A stretch of DNA of 64,000 nucleotides from Struthidea cinerea (taxonomy: Eukaryota > Chordata > Aves > Passeriformes > Corcoracidae). Both the position numbers and the translations under genes were made by a program. Shown one piece after another: positions 53,210-63,982 of the stretch; positions within the stretch are counted from its first letter, which is position 1; each line of letters starts with the position of its first letter. Below the pieces are notes generated by a model. The model worked only from the letters and a program-made list of their open reading frames with translations, made no database searches and was not told the origin of the DNA. The stretch is taken from positions 56,514-120,513 of the forward strand of contig VZTI01003148.1 of assembly GCA_013397865.1 (NCBI GenBank). Reading direction: 5' to 3'.

Positions 53210-53271
53210 CCCGGGGCAGGCAGGGAGGGAGGGGACGCCCGGGGCAGGGAGGAAAGGGACACCCGGGGCAC
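53210..53271. repeat. Short imperfect GC-rich tandem repeat
   Basis: Two successive units of 28 and 24 bases and a partial third each start CCCGGGGCA and continue with GGGAGG/GGGAC-type sequence. It lies just inside intron 1 of PDS5B. Confidence 0.5.
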
Positions 53272-53288
53272 CGCGATCACTCACTCAC

Positions 53289-53310
53289 CGCCACGGGCGA
53301 GCAGCCTCCC
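53289..53310 (-). other. PDS5B: PDS5B non-coding exon 1, 3' end only (rest in the assembly gap)
   Basis: On the minus strand the bases next to the N run read GGGAGGCTGCTCGCCCGTGG then CG, followed by the strong donor GTGAGT at 53288-53283. This fits a 5'UTR exon 1 spliced to the acceptor at 33380/33381, and vertebrate PDS5B genes have an untranslated first exon. The exon's 5' end and the transcription start are hidden by N. No alternative first exon was recognised in intron 1. Confidence 0.6.
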
Positions 53311-53762
53311 NNNNNNNNNNNNNNNNNNNNNNNNNNNNNNNNNNNNNNNNNNNNNNNNNNNNNNNNNNNNNNNNNNNNNNNNNNNNNNNNNNNNNNNNNN
53401 NNNNNNNNNNNNNNNNNNNNNNNNNNNNNNNNNNNNNNNNNNNNNNNNNNNNNNNNNNNNNNNNNNNNNNNNNNNNNNNNNNNNNNNNNNNNNNNNNNNN
53501 NNNNNNNNNNNNNNNNNNNNNNNNNNNNNNNNNNNNNNNNNNNNNNNNNNNNNNNNNNNNNNNNNNNNNNNNNNNNNNNNNNNNNNNNNNNNNNNNNNNN
53601 NNNNNNNNNNNNNNNNNNNNNNNNNNNNNNNNNNNNNNNNNNNNNNNNNNNNNNNNNNNNNNNNNNNNNNNNNNNNNNNNNNNNNNNNNNNNNNNNNNNN
53701 NNNNNNNNNNNNNNNNNNNNNNNNNNNNNNNNNNNNNNNNNNNNNNNNNNNNNNNNNNNNNN
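53311..53762. other. Assembly gap (452 N)
   Basis: A continuous run of N inside the CpG island. The right edge is a GCC triplet run (53779-53795), so the missing DNA is probably very GC-rich or repetitive. It should contain most of exon 1 and the transcription start. Confidence 0.99.
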
Positions 53763-54045
53763 GGCTCGCAGAGGCGCTGCCGCCGCCGCCGCCGCAGCCA
53801 ATCGCCGCCAGCCCCCTCCCCTTCCGCAGCTCGCCCCGGTCCCCCTGCCGGCTTCAAAATGGCGCCAACTCGTCTCCGGCTGCTCCAATGGAACCGCCGA
53901 GGGGAGCGAGCGCGGCCAGCGCGGGGCAGCAGCGCCCCCTGCCGGCCCGCGCGGGCAGCACCCACAGCCCGCGGCCCGGCCCGAGAGGGGATGAGGGTGG
54001 GCCCCGGCCGGCTCTCGCTGGTGTGCGCCGTGGGCGACTGAGGCA

Positions 54046-54295
54046 AGCACTGCCTCAAAAAAACGAATTATTAAAGGATTGTTGTTAAAAAAAACAAACA
54101 AACAAACAAAAAAAAAACCTAATAAAGTCGCTTAACTGCGGAGAAAGAGCAGAAAAAGTATCATAAGTCACTAATTGAGCCCTTTGCTCTTGCTTCAGCG
54201 AGTGCAAGAGTTTGAGGGGTGCCCTTACAGGAAAACGCAAACAGAAAAGCGATGTGGTTTCTTCTCGCCACTACAGGTAAAATGCTGCATTTATT
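54046..54295. other. Upstream flank with AAAC-rich tract
   Basis: An AAAC-type simple repeat (about 54087-54118) right at the end of the CpG island, then unremarkable sequence up to the CR1 at 54296. Confidence 0.7.
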
Positions 54296-54515
54296 ATAGA
54301 ATCATAGAATAAGCTGAGTTGGAAGGGACCCATCAGGGTCATTGAGTCCAACTCCTGGTCCTGCACAGGACACCCCAAGAGTCACACCATGTGTCAGAGA
54401 GCAGTGTCCAAACGCTTCTTGAACTCCGTCAGGCTTGGTGCTGTGACCACTTCCTTGGGGAGCCTGTTCCAGTGCCCAGCCACCCTCTGGGAGAAAAACT
54501 TTCTCCTGACACATC
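54296..54515 (-). mobile_element. CR1 LINE 3' fragment (upstream of PDS5B)
   Basis: Starts TATAGAATCATAGAATAAGC, then GAGTTGGAAGGGACCCATCA, AGTCCAACTCCTGGTCCTGC, AACGCTTCTTGAACTCC and CCTGTTCCAGTGCCCAGCCA. Minus strand, with a well preserved terminus, about 250 bp beyond the CpG island. Confidence 0.93.
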
Positions 54516-55204
54516 AGAGCAGCGTGTAAGTGTTTAGAGGATTATGGTTTAAAAAACACAAATCACATTCAACAACTTTGTCAAGTGTGAGAAATACACT
54601 TCAACAGACTGTTAGCCAAGACATTGTAACTAGTGGTTCAAATCTTTCAGAAAGTCTCCTCAAGCTTTCTGAACTTGCTAATACATTGTAACCAGTACGT
54701 CTTATCTTCATTCAGTGTTAAACTACCTCATTGTCTTATACAGACTACATCAGCACTACTAGAACATAATAACATAAAAATCACTTTTCAGGCCCCAAAA
54801 CTCCCCTTTTGCATTTTTTCAGTGATTTATATTTGCTCCACTCCTTCTGAAATAAAACAAAAAGCAGAGACATAAAAGAGAGGAAGATTTGTCTGACGAT
54901 TATATATTGGGAAGGATTATATATTGGAGTCAAGAAAAAAAATTTTGATGCAGGTTGAACAATTTCCCCTCAATTCCCCCACTGCTGTCTGGGCTCACGG
55001 AGTATAAAGCCTTAGGCTGGGGAACACATCCTTTTCTAGTGGAGCACTTGCACAAACCAGCGGAAAACTGAACACTATTTGAACTCTCTTAACACAGCTA
55101 TTGAAGTTGCAAAACCCAGCGTATGACTGTGATAGTAACCAGTGCGCTGATATACTCCGTATGCAAACATTTTGCTCCGTTTTTCTGATGGAGCAGGTCA
55201 CAGC
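54516..55204. other. Intergenic, nothing recognised
   Basis: AT-rich. A 13-base GATTATATATTGG occurs twice (54898-54910 and 54915-54927); otherwise no feature. Confidence 0.7.
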
Positions 55205-55620
55205 AGCACCACTTCCAGCGCCTGATCAGGACGCCAGGAGCAGCGGACGCCCCTCGAAGCAGGACAAGGGTGCCGAATAACGGGATCGCCAGGCACGTTT
55301 CGCCCTCGCTTCCCGCCTGCACCGACACTCTCCACGACTTTGGGAATCAGCATTTTAGAGGTGACTCTTCACTCGTCCTTCTCCCAACCAGTCTCGGTTT
55401 CGCAGTAGCGTGCGCGGCCCTCCGGAGGGAGCCCGTCCGCTACCGCTGCTCGCTCACCGCCTTGGAAAGTGTCTGGAACCAACGCTCTGCCTACGGGAGA
55501 GGGGAACACGCACCCACTCCCTTTTCCATGCGGTCGCGCCAGGAAAGAACTGCACAGTGCAAGCTGCGCCAGCCCTGGCTGCGTCCCGAGGGCAGGCTCA
55601 GCCTTCCCCACGAGAAATGT
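55205..55620. promoter_or_regulatory. Second CpG-dense block, possible promoter or orphan CpG island
   Basis: About 400 bp with roughly 35 CpG dinucleotides counted by eye and GC near 60 percent, flanked by AT-rich DNA. It contains ETS-like CACTTCC near 55209 and an NRF1-like GCGTGCGCGG near 55408. Open frames exist on both strands but resemble no family and fit composition alone. No LTR or CR1 similarity was recognised. It could be the start of a divergent transcript or an alternative PDS5B first exon. Confidence 0.4.
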
Positions 55621-55830
55621 TGTATCTCACATGGAACTGGTGACTGTAAGCAGCCTTGCTAAATTTTAGGGGATTTGCCACCCCCTGGAAGTGCAAGCAA
55701 GTTGTGTTACTTACAGAAACTGTATACTTGAGAAAGATTAAAAATATTCGTGCACAATAAATATTTTGCTTGCAGTAGAACATACAGGGAATGTCAGTGC
55801 CACAGAACTTCAAAGATCAGAACTTTTACA

Positions 55831-56255
55831 CAGAATCATAGAATCATTTAAGTTTGAAGAAGACCTTTAAGATCCCTGAGTCCAACCATTAACGCAGCAC
55901 TGCCAAGTCCACCATTAAACCATGCCCCCAGATGCCACAATATATGTCTTCTAAATACCTCTAGGGATAGTGACGCCACCACTTCCCTGGACAGCCTGTT
56001 GCAGTGCTTGACCACCCTTTCAGTGAAGAAATTTTTCCTAATACCCTAAACTTCCACAGGCACAACTTGAGGCCATTTCTTCTTGTCCTGCCACTTGTTA
56101 CTTGAAAGAAGAGAGTGATCCCCTCCTTACTACAATCTCCTTTCAGGTACTTCTAGAGAGCAATAAGATGCCCCCAGCTCCCTTTTCCCCAGACTAAACA
56201 ACCCCAGCTCCCTCAGCCACTCCTCATAAGACTTGTACTCCAGACTGTGTGTGCT
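55831..56255 (-). mobile_element. CR1 LINE 3' fragment (upstream region)
   Basis: CAGAATCATAGAATCATTTA, GAGTCCAACCATTAACGCAG, CCACTTCCCTGGACAGCCTG, AAATTTTTCCTAATACCC and AACCCCAGCTCCCTCAGCCA, all in minus-strand CR1 order. Shorter similarities (AGAACTGTGCATTGTACTCA at about 56495 and GTGCTATTCCTGATG at about 56576) suggest that a decayed extension reaches about 56600. Confidence 0.9.
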
Positions 56256-56600
56256 GAAGACACTTTTCACATCTCAGTGTTTGAGTGACAATGATGAACA
56301 CAGTCAAAGAACACCCTACACAGCAGCATTCTTCTCAGAGCTTTCTGTCTGTAAAAACACTGTGTGAAAACAAAAGACTGCAATGACAAGGGCCTTTTAG
56401 TCCCCACTTTCTCAGATTGACAATCTCTCCCCTGGGACCATTTTAGTTATCTTTCTCAAATCATTCTTTAAATTTGTTGTGTCCTTGCAGACGAGAACTG
56501 TGCATTGTACTCAAGATAGGAGTACACTGAGATTTTCCTCAGAGCAGCGAACTGCCTTCTTCTGTCTTGCTCTCAGTGCTATTCCTGATGACGCCTTACA

Positions 56601-58079
56601 TCTCTGTTGTTTAGGGGGTTTTTTTTTTGGTTGCTCTTGCAGTTTCAGTCAAAGATCTCAGAGAGCTGACAACAGTAACTTCAAGATTTCATTAATTTAG
56701 ACTTCCAGGTTTGACTACCCTTTACCTTAACACTGATCTACTTCTCAAAGCCTATCTTTTTACCCATCTACTTTTTGTGAGGCCTTCTGGAGTTCTTTAC
56801 AGTAACACAGCATTTGATTACCTGAAAGAGTTTAACATCATGCAAGTATCATTCCATGTGCACTCCCTTTTCTGTGTCACTGATAAAAATCAAAGATTGT
56901 TGCATAAAACAACATAAGTAAGCCCAAACATTTCTGGGAGAGAGATGAGATGACCTTTCTCCACCTTAGAAAGTAACCAAAAGTACTCTGCTTCCATTCT
57001 TCAACCACATTTCCAACTCAGCATAGGACATTTACTACAATTCTACGGCAATTTTGTTTGACAGCTTTTAGTAAGAAAGCTGCACAAATGCTCTCTGAAA
57101 ATATAACTATGTCCCTGGTTTGTCCTTGTCCATGCACTTCCTGACTCACAAACCTGCTGGAAGTCCGTGATTGTGTCACTATCTCCCTTCACAGAAACTA
57201 CGTTGGCCCTTTCCCAACACATCGTGTTTATCCATTAGCCCTGTGATCATACTCCTTTATGGTATTGGCCTTTCAGTGTAAGTAGGAACAACTGTCAAGG
57301 TAATATTATCACCAGAAGAGTCACTAAACTTTTTTACTGTGTCTCTTTCCTCCTTACAGCAACCCTGAGGCATTTGCACGTATGACTCTGTATGTTTTGC
57401 CTTCAAAGTCCCTCCATTTTTTTCACTCATAGATTTGAACCAAGGAAGTATGTGAAGACATACCAACTTCTAGGATACTGCAAAACTGAGTAGACAAACA
57501 TCCTCAATTTAGCAGTGATACCTTTATCTAAATAAGAACTCTAAGATATACTCCACAGGACTGAGCAGGCAGGGAACTCAGAAAGAAAGCTGAAGGGTGA
57601 GAAGGGATATATAGACTTACAAACTGCCCCAGCACCTCGCTGTGGGATGAAAAAAGGTTGGAAGAAAGCTGGGTCCTTGAATGACTTAATGCAGTAGCCC
57701 TCAGCAATCCCTATTGATTCACTAGAGTGAAATATTAAAATTGCCCAACAAAATCTTTTCATTTCAGGCAAAACAAGGGAAGTAATAGAATGGAGGGAGC
57801 AAATTTTTTTTTTTCATTTTGTTTGGAGTTTTTTCCCCCAAGGAGAAGAAAATTTTTTGGCTTAGCCATATTATAAAACTCTGTCCCAGATAGCGAGCTC
57901 AGTCAGGCTCATAGGAGGGTGAACTAACATAAGGAAGAAAGGAGGGCCTACACAGCAGAGACCAAGAACACCTGCTTATGACAGCAGTAAGTTGAGAATT
58001 TTTTATCAGCTTCTCTACCTATACACATTATGCGGCTGCTGGGGTTTTGGGAGTTCACCCTCTGTTTTTTTTCTTTTCT
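56601..58079. other. Intergenic, nothing firmly recognised
   Basis: No coding or RNA gene seen. The last 250 bp may belong to the LTR that is clear from 58080 onward. Confidence 0.6.
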
Positions 58080-58810
58080 CTCTTGGGGAATTTTTCTCCC
58101 ATGCATGTTACCACAGCAACAAATTGCTAGGTGCTTGGGAGAAACACCCACAGGGGGATGGGTCCGGGGAGCCACCCTCTTTCACCTGAGCTGGCTGGCA
58201 GTCAGTGCTCTCAGCGTGGCGTTCGTTCGGAGGGAGAGAGGCTGCCATCCGTCCTGCTGCCGCAGGTTTTCCAGCTGCCTTTCTTCTACCAGAGAAAACC
58301 CGGGATTCCCCAAACCCGCCTTTCCCGTCGGGAGCCGGGCTGCAGCCGCGGAGCCTTCGCTACATCGTAGCTCCGCACGCCCTGCCTGCCGAGACTCCCG
58401 GGGTTCCTGCTGCCGCTCTGGGTCTTGATACATCTCGTCTGCCACCCGGGATCTGTGCTCATCTCTGCTGCTCCAGCCTGCTGTTCNCTCCCCGAGCCCG
58501 CTCCGGAGCGCCCCCTGCAGCCGCGGGGGAACCATCGCACCTGCCCTGCTCACCGGGAGCCGCCAGCGCCCCTGCCGGCTGTGAGCGGAACTGCAGCCAC
58601 GGGGAAAGGGCCTGACAGCCGAGAGAGGCTGGCACTGGGTTTGTGGTTCTGTTTGCCGTTATTGCCATAGGTATTGTTGTTCCTTTGCCTTGTTATACAT
58701 ATATATATATTAGTAAAGAACTGTTATTCCTACCCCTCATATCTTTGCCTGAAAGTCCCTTAATTTAGGGAGGCCTTCCTTCACAGACACCTGTCTTTCA
58801 AACCAAGACA
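58080..58810 (+). mobile_element. Avian endogenous-retrovirus LTR, GC-rich (upstream region)
   Basis: GC-rich sequence with recognisable avian LTR blocks: CATGTTACCACAGCAACAAA, CTAGGTGCTTGGGAGAAACA, GTTCGTTCGGAGGGAGAGAG, CTGCCGAGACTCCCGGGGTT, AAGGGCCTGACAGCCGAGAG, then TTAGTAAAGAACTGTTATTC (polyadenylation-signal region, AGTAAA at 58712-58717) and a CTTTCAAACCAAGACA terminus ending in CA. The part between the AGTAAA region and the terminus looks shorter than usual, suggesting an internal deletion. The left end is unclear (it may begin anywhere from about 57.8 kb) and no internal genes follow, so it is probably a solo or truncated LTR. One unresolved base (N) lies at 58487. Confidence 0.65.
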
Positions 58811-61800
58811 GTGGCTTAACAGTACATTTCTGAGTAAATCCCCCCCATACAGTCATCAACAGAGTCGGATGAAGGGGCAACACAAGCAACAAAAGAGTTT
58901 GAATAGAAGCCAGTTGACGGGGTTCTCATATGAATGAGAACTACAAGTTAGATTTCTAAGATTACATGAGTTACCCAAAGTCACTTAAATTAATTCTAGA
59001 GTAGCTTTTGTTTCCTTCTATGAATGGCTTGGACAAAATCAAGACAGAAGAGTGAAAATTGAAAAAGTTTAAGAAATAGAGGGTGCATTTTCACCCCTTT
59101 TTCATTACACTTACCTAAATCACCATTCTTAATATAGCATGTTTGTGAAAATGATATTTTTGTTTCCAGCATAGATAAAAAGCCCTTTCACTTCCATTTT
59201 TTTCTCTTTTAATTGTGACTCTAAAACAATTGCATCAAAAGTATTTTACTAGCAAAACAAATCAGATTAAATATATGTTGTTTATGTACTGAGCCCTTCA
59301 CACTGGAAGGGGCTTTTGCCATGTAGGAGGGAGACTTTCTACTTGCAGGTGTAGTGATTTGTCTCAGAGAAAGAAAAATTAGTTCATTTATTGGTGTTCC
59401 TCTTTAAATAGCTGATACTATTATGAACATGAGTTAACTTTGCAACTAATTTTAGTATCTCATATGTCTCTTAAGTAATTTGCAAGGAAGCCACAGGGAA
59501 ACAGTGACTTTAGATGACTGGAATTTTTAGACTCTTACTGTCTGTATGTGTGCTGTTTCCAACACTGTCTCCTTGCAAACAAAAATCAAACAGCTGAATA
59601 AGACAGTGATGCTCAGACTCTACTAGCTTTAGTCTATGTGCAATGTAAATTCTGAAGTTTAAAAGTACCACTTTGATCTTAGAGCTAACAAGTCTGATTC
59701 TACCAGAAATACCCATTTGTACCTGTCTTGTGGCTGCTTTCTAGTAAGACAAGTCATTAAGTACTATATAGTAGTTCACAAAAACAAGCAAACGAAACCA
59801 AACAAAAAACAACAAGAACAAAACTAAGAGAGGATATGAGGATATGATGTTATTCTTTAGGGCGAGGACTGCAGAAAGCCTTTCACTCCACCTACTCATC
59901 TGCTTTCTTCATTAAATAGTTAATAGCTACAGTGGGACACCATTAAGATTAAATGACCTACTAAAGTCAGTCTATTAAAACAAGAAACATTACCCCCTCG
60001 CAAAATGTCGTCATGAGTCAGCTGTAGATGTATCTTTATCTCTGACTTCTTCCTAAACAGGTCATTGCCTTTTTGGAGACATGCATGGGAAGAGAACAAT
60101 AAAATGCTTCATGTCACAGTAGCCACAGAAGCAAAAACATAATTTCAATTTTTTTAATGTCCTAAAACAGAATCTGTCTCTTCACTGCAGTCAGGAAGTG
60201 ATGGTGCGCCTTTTGCTACCAACCAGCGGATCCCTTATGCCTTACTCAAACCATCTTGCCGTCTGATAGGAAAAGAAAGGTTAGAGAGCATTAATACACA
60301 AACCTTTACAGCTTCTAACACAAGTTTGTTGTTGCAGGTTTTTTGTTGCTTTTTTATAGGTTTTTTCATTCTAGTATGACTTAACAGCTGCTTTGCTGCT
60401 GAATGTCATGGAATCTTCTTGCTGACCATATTTGCACGATGTATTCCTACAACATAGCCCTAATATGACCTATGGCAGCCAGCATCTAAAAGATCACAGT
60501 AGTAAGGGGAAAAATTTCTTCTTCCCTTGGTGCCTTGCAGACAGGTATGACAGTAGTGAATTAGTATTTTGGGAGTCTGTACCAGCAGTCTTTCTTTCCC
60601 TGGTGATTAGCTCAGTTTGTCAGTGAATTAAATTAGTTTCTCCTCTGAGTTACCTATAATTGATTTAAGTGCTCTCCATCCTTAATTGAGATAGGAGGTG
60701 GGAGAGGACGGTACATAACTTGAATGCTCTTAAGCAATGCCATTAGCGTCACAAAATGGGAAAAAATTAAGAAGTTTCCACTGTAAGTTGTATTTGTAAA
60801 GCGAGCATCTCACTTGTTCAGCTTCAAGAAATCAAACAAAAGTAATTGCAGGTAAAAGCTGAGTGGCTAAAATGAACAAGAATTTGACAAAACAGAGGGG
60901 ATGTCTATTTGCCATAACTAAGCATGTTGCACTAAACTTTGTAGTGTTTTTTCATCTTCTTTCCTCTTGCTTAAACATTAGTATATTTAGAATTAAATAC
61001 TTGAACATATTGTGCTCCGTAAAATGCTGGGTATTTTTTAGTTGCTCTATCTGGTGCTTTCTTTCTTCTACTCACACTCTTTGCTTTTACCATTCCACTG
61101 TCTGCCCTCTATTCAAAGCTACTTACTTTAACGTCCCATTGAATTTCAGTCTACTGAAGGCATTACACTCGGTCTCCTTCATTTTAATGTAAATGGGAGA
61201 TGCTATTTAGAAAGTCCTGCAGACTAAGCAGTGACTGGACCTTCACCTTGATGTCAGCTTCCTAGAAACTCCCCACTCTCTACTTTGAAAGACATGAATT
61301 GTTCAGAAACCTGTTTCCTTGGCTGGCTTTCACAACCCGTAAGTTCAGCTTTGTTGTGGGTCAGCAGTTGTTATATTTTCTAAAGCGCTCTGTCTTAAAA
61401 GTTAAATCTCACCATTCTTTTAGTTCTGTTTTGCTGCAGTACTTGAGACGTAAATCACAGAGGAGGTGCCTTACTGACAAGAAAAATCTATGTATCATGC
61501 AGATTTCAGAGAAAACATTAAATGAAAGGTTTCAAGAACCTCCAAAATAAACTAACTAGGTCTTACTTTTATTTTTTCCCCACTATTTTGATCTCCAAAA
61601 GGATTCATCCAGTACCAGAAGGGAATCAAATAAAAAAATTTAAATTACAAACTAATTATATCATAGTCAAAAGAAGTACTAATCTAGCCATGGCTTAAAT
61701 GTCACTTGCTACAATCTGTTGAATATATAAAAAATATTCCTATCTCACATAACCCACAGACTACCTGGAATTATTTTTTTTGTTTGTGAAAATATATAAC

Positions 61801-63982
61801 TTTACCAAAACTCTAATTCTTAAGTTAATTTTCAAGTTGAAGTTTGAAAGTAAAAACCTCCATATTATCTGTGGAAATTAATAAGTAAAAAACTCTTACT
61901 GGATTTTCACCACTGAAACTTTGATGTGACATTTACATACCAGAATTCCTCTTTGCCATATAAAACCTTCAGAAAAACAATTTGGCAAGCAACATTCCTG
62001 GTTTGTTGAGTAAACCAGTCCTCTTAAAGTTCACCAGAATTTCTCCCTAGAGATAGTTCAATTTAAATTCAAAGAATTATGCAACAGTAATTCTTAAATC
62101 ATCTTGAAGCCTCACTTTTCCAAACAAGATTTAGTAGCGTGACAAGACAAACTATGACCCAAGGCCCTTTAGAAAGAGGCATAATTAAATCTAAGTCTGT
62201 AACTAGTCCTCTTGAACTCAAACACATGCCATATTTAAGTGTTATTAGAAGAACAATGTTATGAGAAGAAGAGCACTCTGCTATGTCAAGTCTGATAACG
62301 AGATCACAAGATCTAAATGATTGAGCTATCATTCCACACTAACCCTTAAATGTAAAAGCCAGTCTCAAGTAGCACCCATTGGATAATTTCACTCCCCCCC
62401 CCTTTTAATAACAGATGGAGTCTCATCATTCTGTCTATCTTATATTTGCCTGATCTTTCCTATTAAAAGGCATAACACAGGAATTTATTGTTTCACTAAC
62501 AATATTTAATTTTTTGCGTTAATATTTTTCATGCCTTCTTTATGCTGAGTTATTGTGGAAAGTTTCATCTGAAATGTTTCTGAAAGCAAATTTAATGGAA
62601 GCCTTTCCATACACAAAATAATAGTATGATGTTTTTATTAAAAATACCCAGTTCACAAACAAGAAGAAAAGCCACCAGCTGAGAGGAGGCAGGACAGCAA
62701 TTAGTCGTCACCATGGGCAGGAAAGAGTAGCAGAAGCATTTTCTCTGGCAGTAGTTTCATTTTGGTGTGGTTTACCTATAATTTGAAATTGCACCTTAAA
62801 GCTTTTTTTCCTACAGAACCTGTAACTGGGCCCATGCAGAAGAAAGGAGTGTGACAGCGCAACTGCTTAGTTTGGCACAAGTATCAGAGATCTCTGCATT
62901 CCATCTGAAGCATCTACTATACCAGTGAACCGTAAAGGAATCAGGATGATCTTCCAAAGTGGTCAGTTGCCCTCTTCCCTTTTTAATTTAGGAAATCAAA
63001 TGCAAAAACTACTCTGAGAATATGCTCCATTTGCAAGTTCAAACACTTAAGTTACACAACACCAAAACTAATTTTTTTCAAGGAACGTTACTCACTTCCT
63101 GTACGTGTATAAATTGATGTGATCTGTAAGGTTCAAATCAACTTAAACTTACAGGACACTTGGAAAACTGAATAAAAATCGGATACATAAGGTGGAAAAT
63201 TTTCCTTTCACTCTTGTCTTAGATCAGTTAAAGCCAACATTTTATCAACTAATATGAAGTTGATGTAATAAATGACTAGTAACACAGGAATAGACAATTT
63301 TTCATAACTTGTTACCTATGCAATAACACTACCTCACTCAGATTTTTACCTCTGTGAGACACTTCCACCATAATCACAGATGCATGTTACAGGAAGCATG
63401 ACACATAGTAGCAGTACATGGTAGCATTCTGAGTAACTTTATAAACATAGGTGAAAATGAAATTATAAAATTTGGACTCCTCTGAAAACAAAGAAAAAAC
63501 CATGATCTGTTAATGCTTCCTTGTAAATATTTTCACTGTTACAGTGTTCGACCTCTTGGACACTGCTTTTTCCTACCCTATCAGCTTCTCCTGACAATGT
63601 TTCTAATGGAACTTCTTTTATCATCTAGTGCAAGACAAGGAATATGGGGGAATTATTTGTAGGTTTGGCTCAAGCAAGAGACTTCCCATGTGCTACATAA
63701 TTCCCACGTAGGAGATGTAGCAGCTGTAACAAGATCATCAGGGAAAGTGTATTTTATTATACTCAATGAGGTTGAAAAAATGACATTAGGGTACTGCCAG
63801 TGGCTTATTTAATTAGGTACAAGTAATGGAAGAACTCCCCAAATTAAATACATCTCAGACAATTACTACATACACAACATGAAGCACTTGAGAGCTCTGA
63901 TCTCCAGATATTGCCTTCAACATGTCTGCGTGCAGCACTTTTACTCTCTCTAAATTGTTAACTTGGGTGTTTTATGACTTAG
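58811..63982. other. Intergenic, nothing recognised
   Basis: 5.2 kb of AT-rich sequence with no CR1, LTR, SINE, RNA gene or convincing coding exon. Only short homopolymers (for example the C run at 62393-62402). Confidence 0.65.

Larger units (their letters stand above)
33380..53288 (-). other. PDS5B intron 1 (5'UTR intron)
   Basis: 19.9 kb from the exon 1 donor to the exon 2 acceptor. Contents: a 22-bp direct duplication (35783-35821), a G-quadruplex candidate (36468), CR1 pieces at 36.93, 42.37, 44.60, 45.05, 46.27 and 49.27 kb, A runs at 41470-41485, 43740-43757 and 52967-52983, and the CpG-island flank. 33.4-35.7, 38.6-42.2 and 49.8-52.8 kb show nothing recognisable. Confidence 0.75.
37..53289 (-). 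other. PDS5B: PDS5B gene, 5' two-thirds of the locus (exons 1-13; gene continues beyond the left edge)
   Basis: PDS5B is a nuclear HEAT-repeat protein that binds the cohesin ring. With WAPL it promotes cohesin release, and with sororin and the acetyltransferases it supports cohesion; it also acts in loop extrusion and replication-fork protection (family knowledge). Twelve coding exons on the minus strand join in one frame into about 490 residues, from MAHSKTRANDGKI to LDSNAV. Every junction has a GT donor and AG acceptor. The paralogue PDS5A is excluded by the N-terminus (PDS5A starts differently) and by B-type residues such as SEEEKELYLNLALHLASDFF and HMHMVDLMSSIICEGDTVSQ. The full protein is about 1,450 residues, so the middle, the C-terminus and its AT-hook-rich tail lie left of this window. 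Exon 1 is untranslated and largely lost in a run of N. Identification rests on remembered family sequence, not on a search. Confidence 0.95.
52860..54045 (-). promoter_or_regulatory. CpG-island promoter of PDS5B
   Basis: Very GC- and CpG-rich sequence flanks the gap on both sides, in strong contrast to the AT-rich surroundings, and no TATA box is visible. On the upstream (right) side there are a CCAAT motif at 53798-53802, a YY1-like AAAATGGCGCC at 53856-53866 that overlaps an E2F-like GGCGCCAA, and a CCAATGG at 53885-53891. These are typical of ubiquitously expressed, cell-cycle-linked promoters. Open reading frames here are a by-product of base composition and, where they cross the gap, of N. 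Confidence 0.85.

Noticed and set aside
52995..54101. Long open reading frames on both strands across the CpG island
   Set aside because: They cross 452 N translated as unknown residues; the visible parts are low-complexity products of GC-rich promoter DNA with no family resemblance.
55270..55662. A 130-codon plus-strand frame in the second CpG block
   Set aside because: Overlapping frames of similar length occur on both strands, as expected from high GC; no recognisable domain or splice context.
58030..58670. Several overlapping open frames rich in Pro, Arg and Ala
   Set aside because: They fall in the GC-rich LTR; the protein sequences resemble no retroviral or cellular protein.
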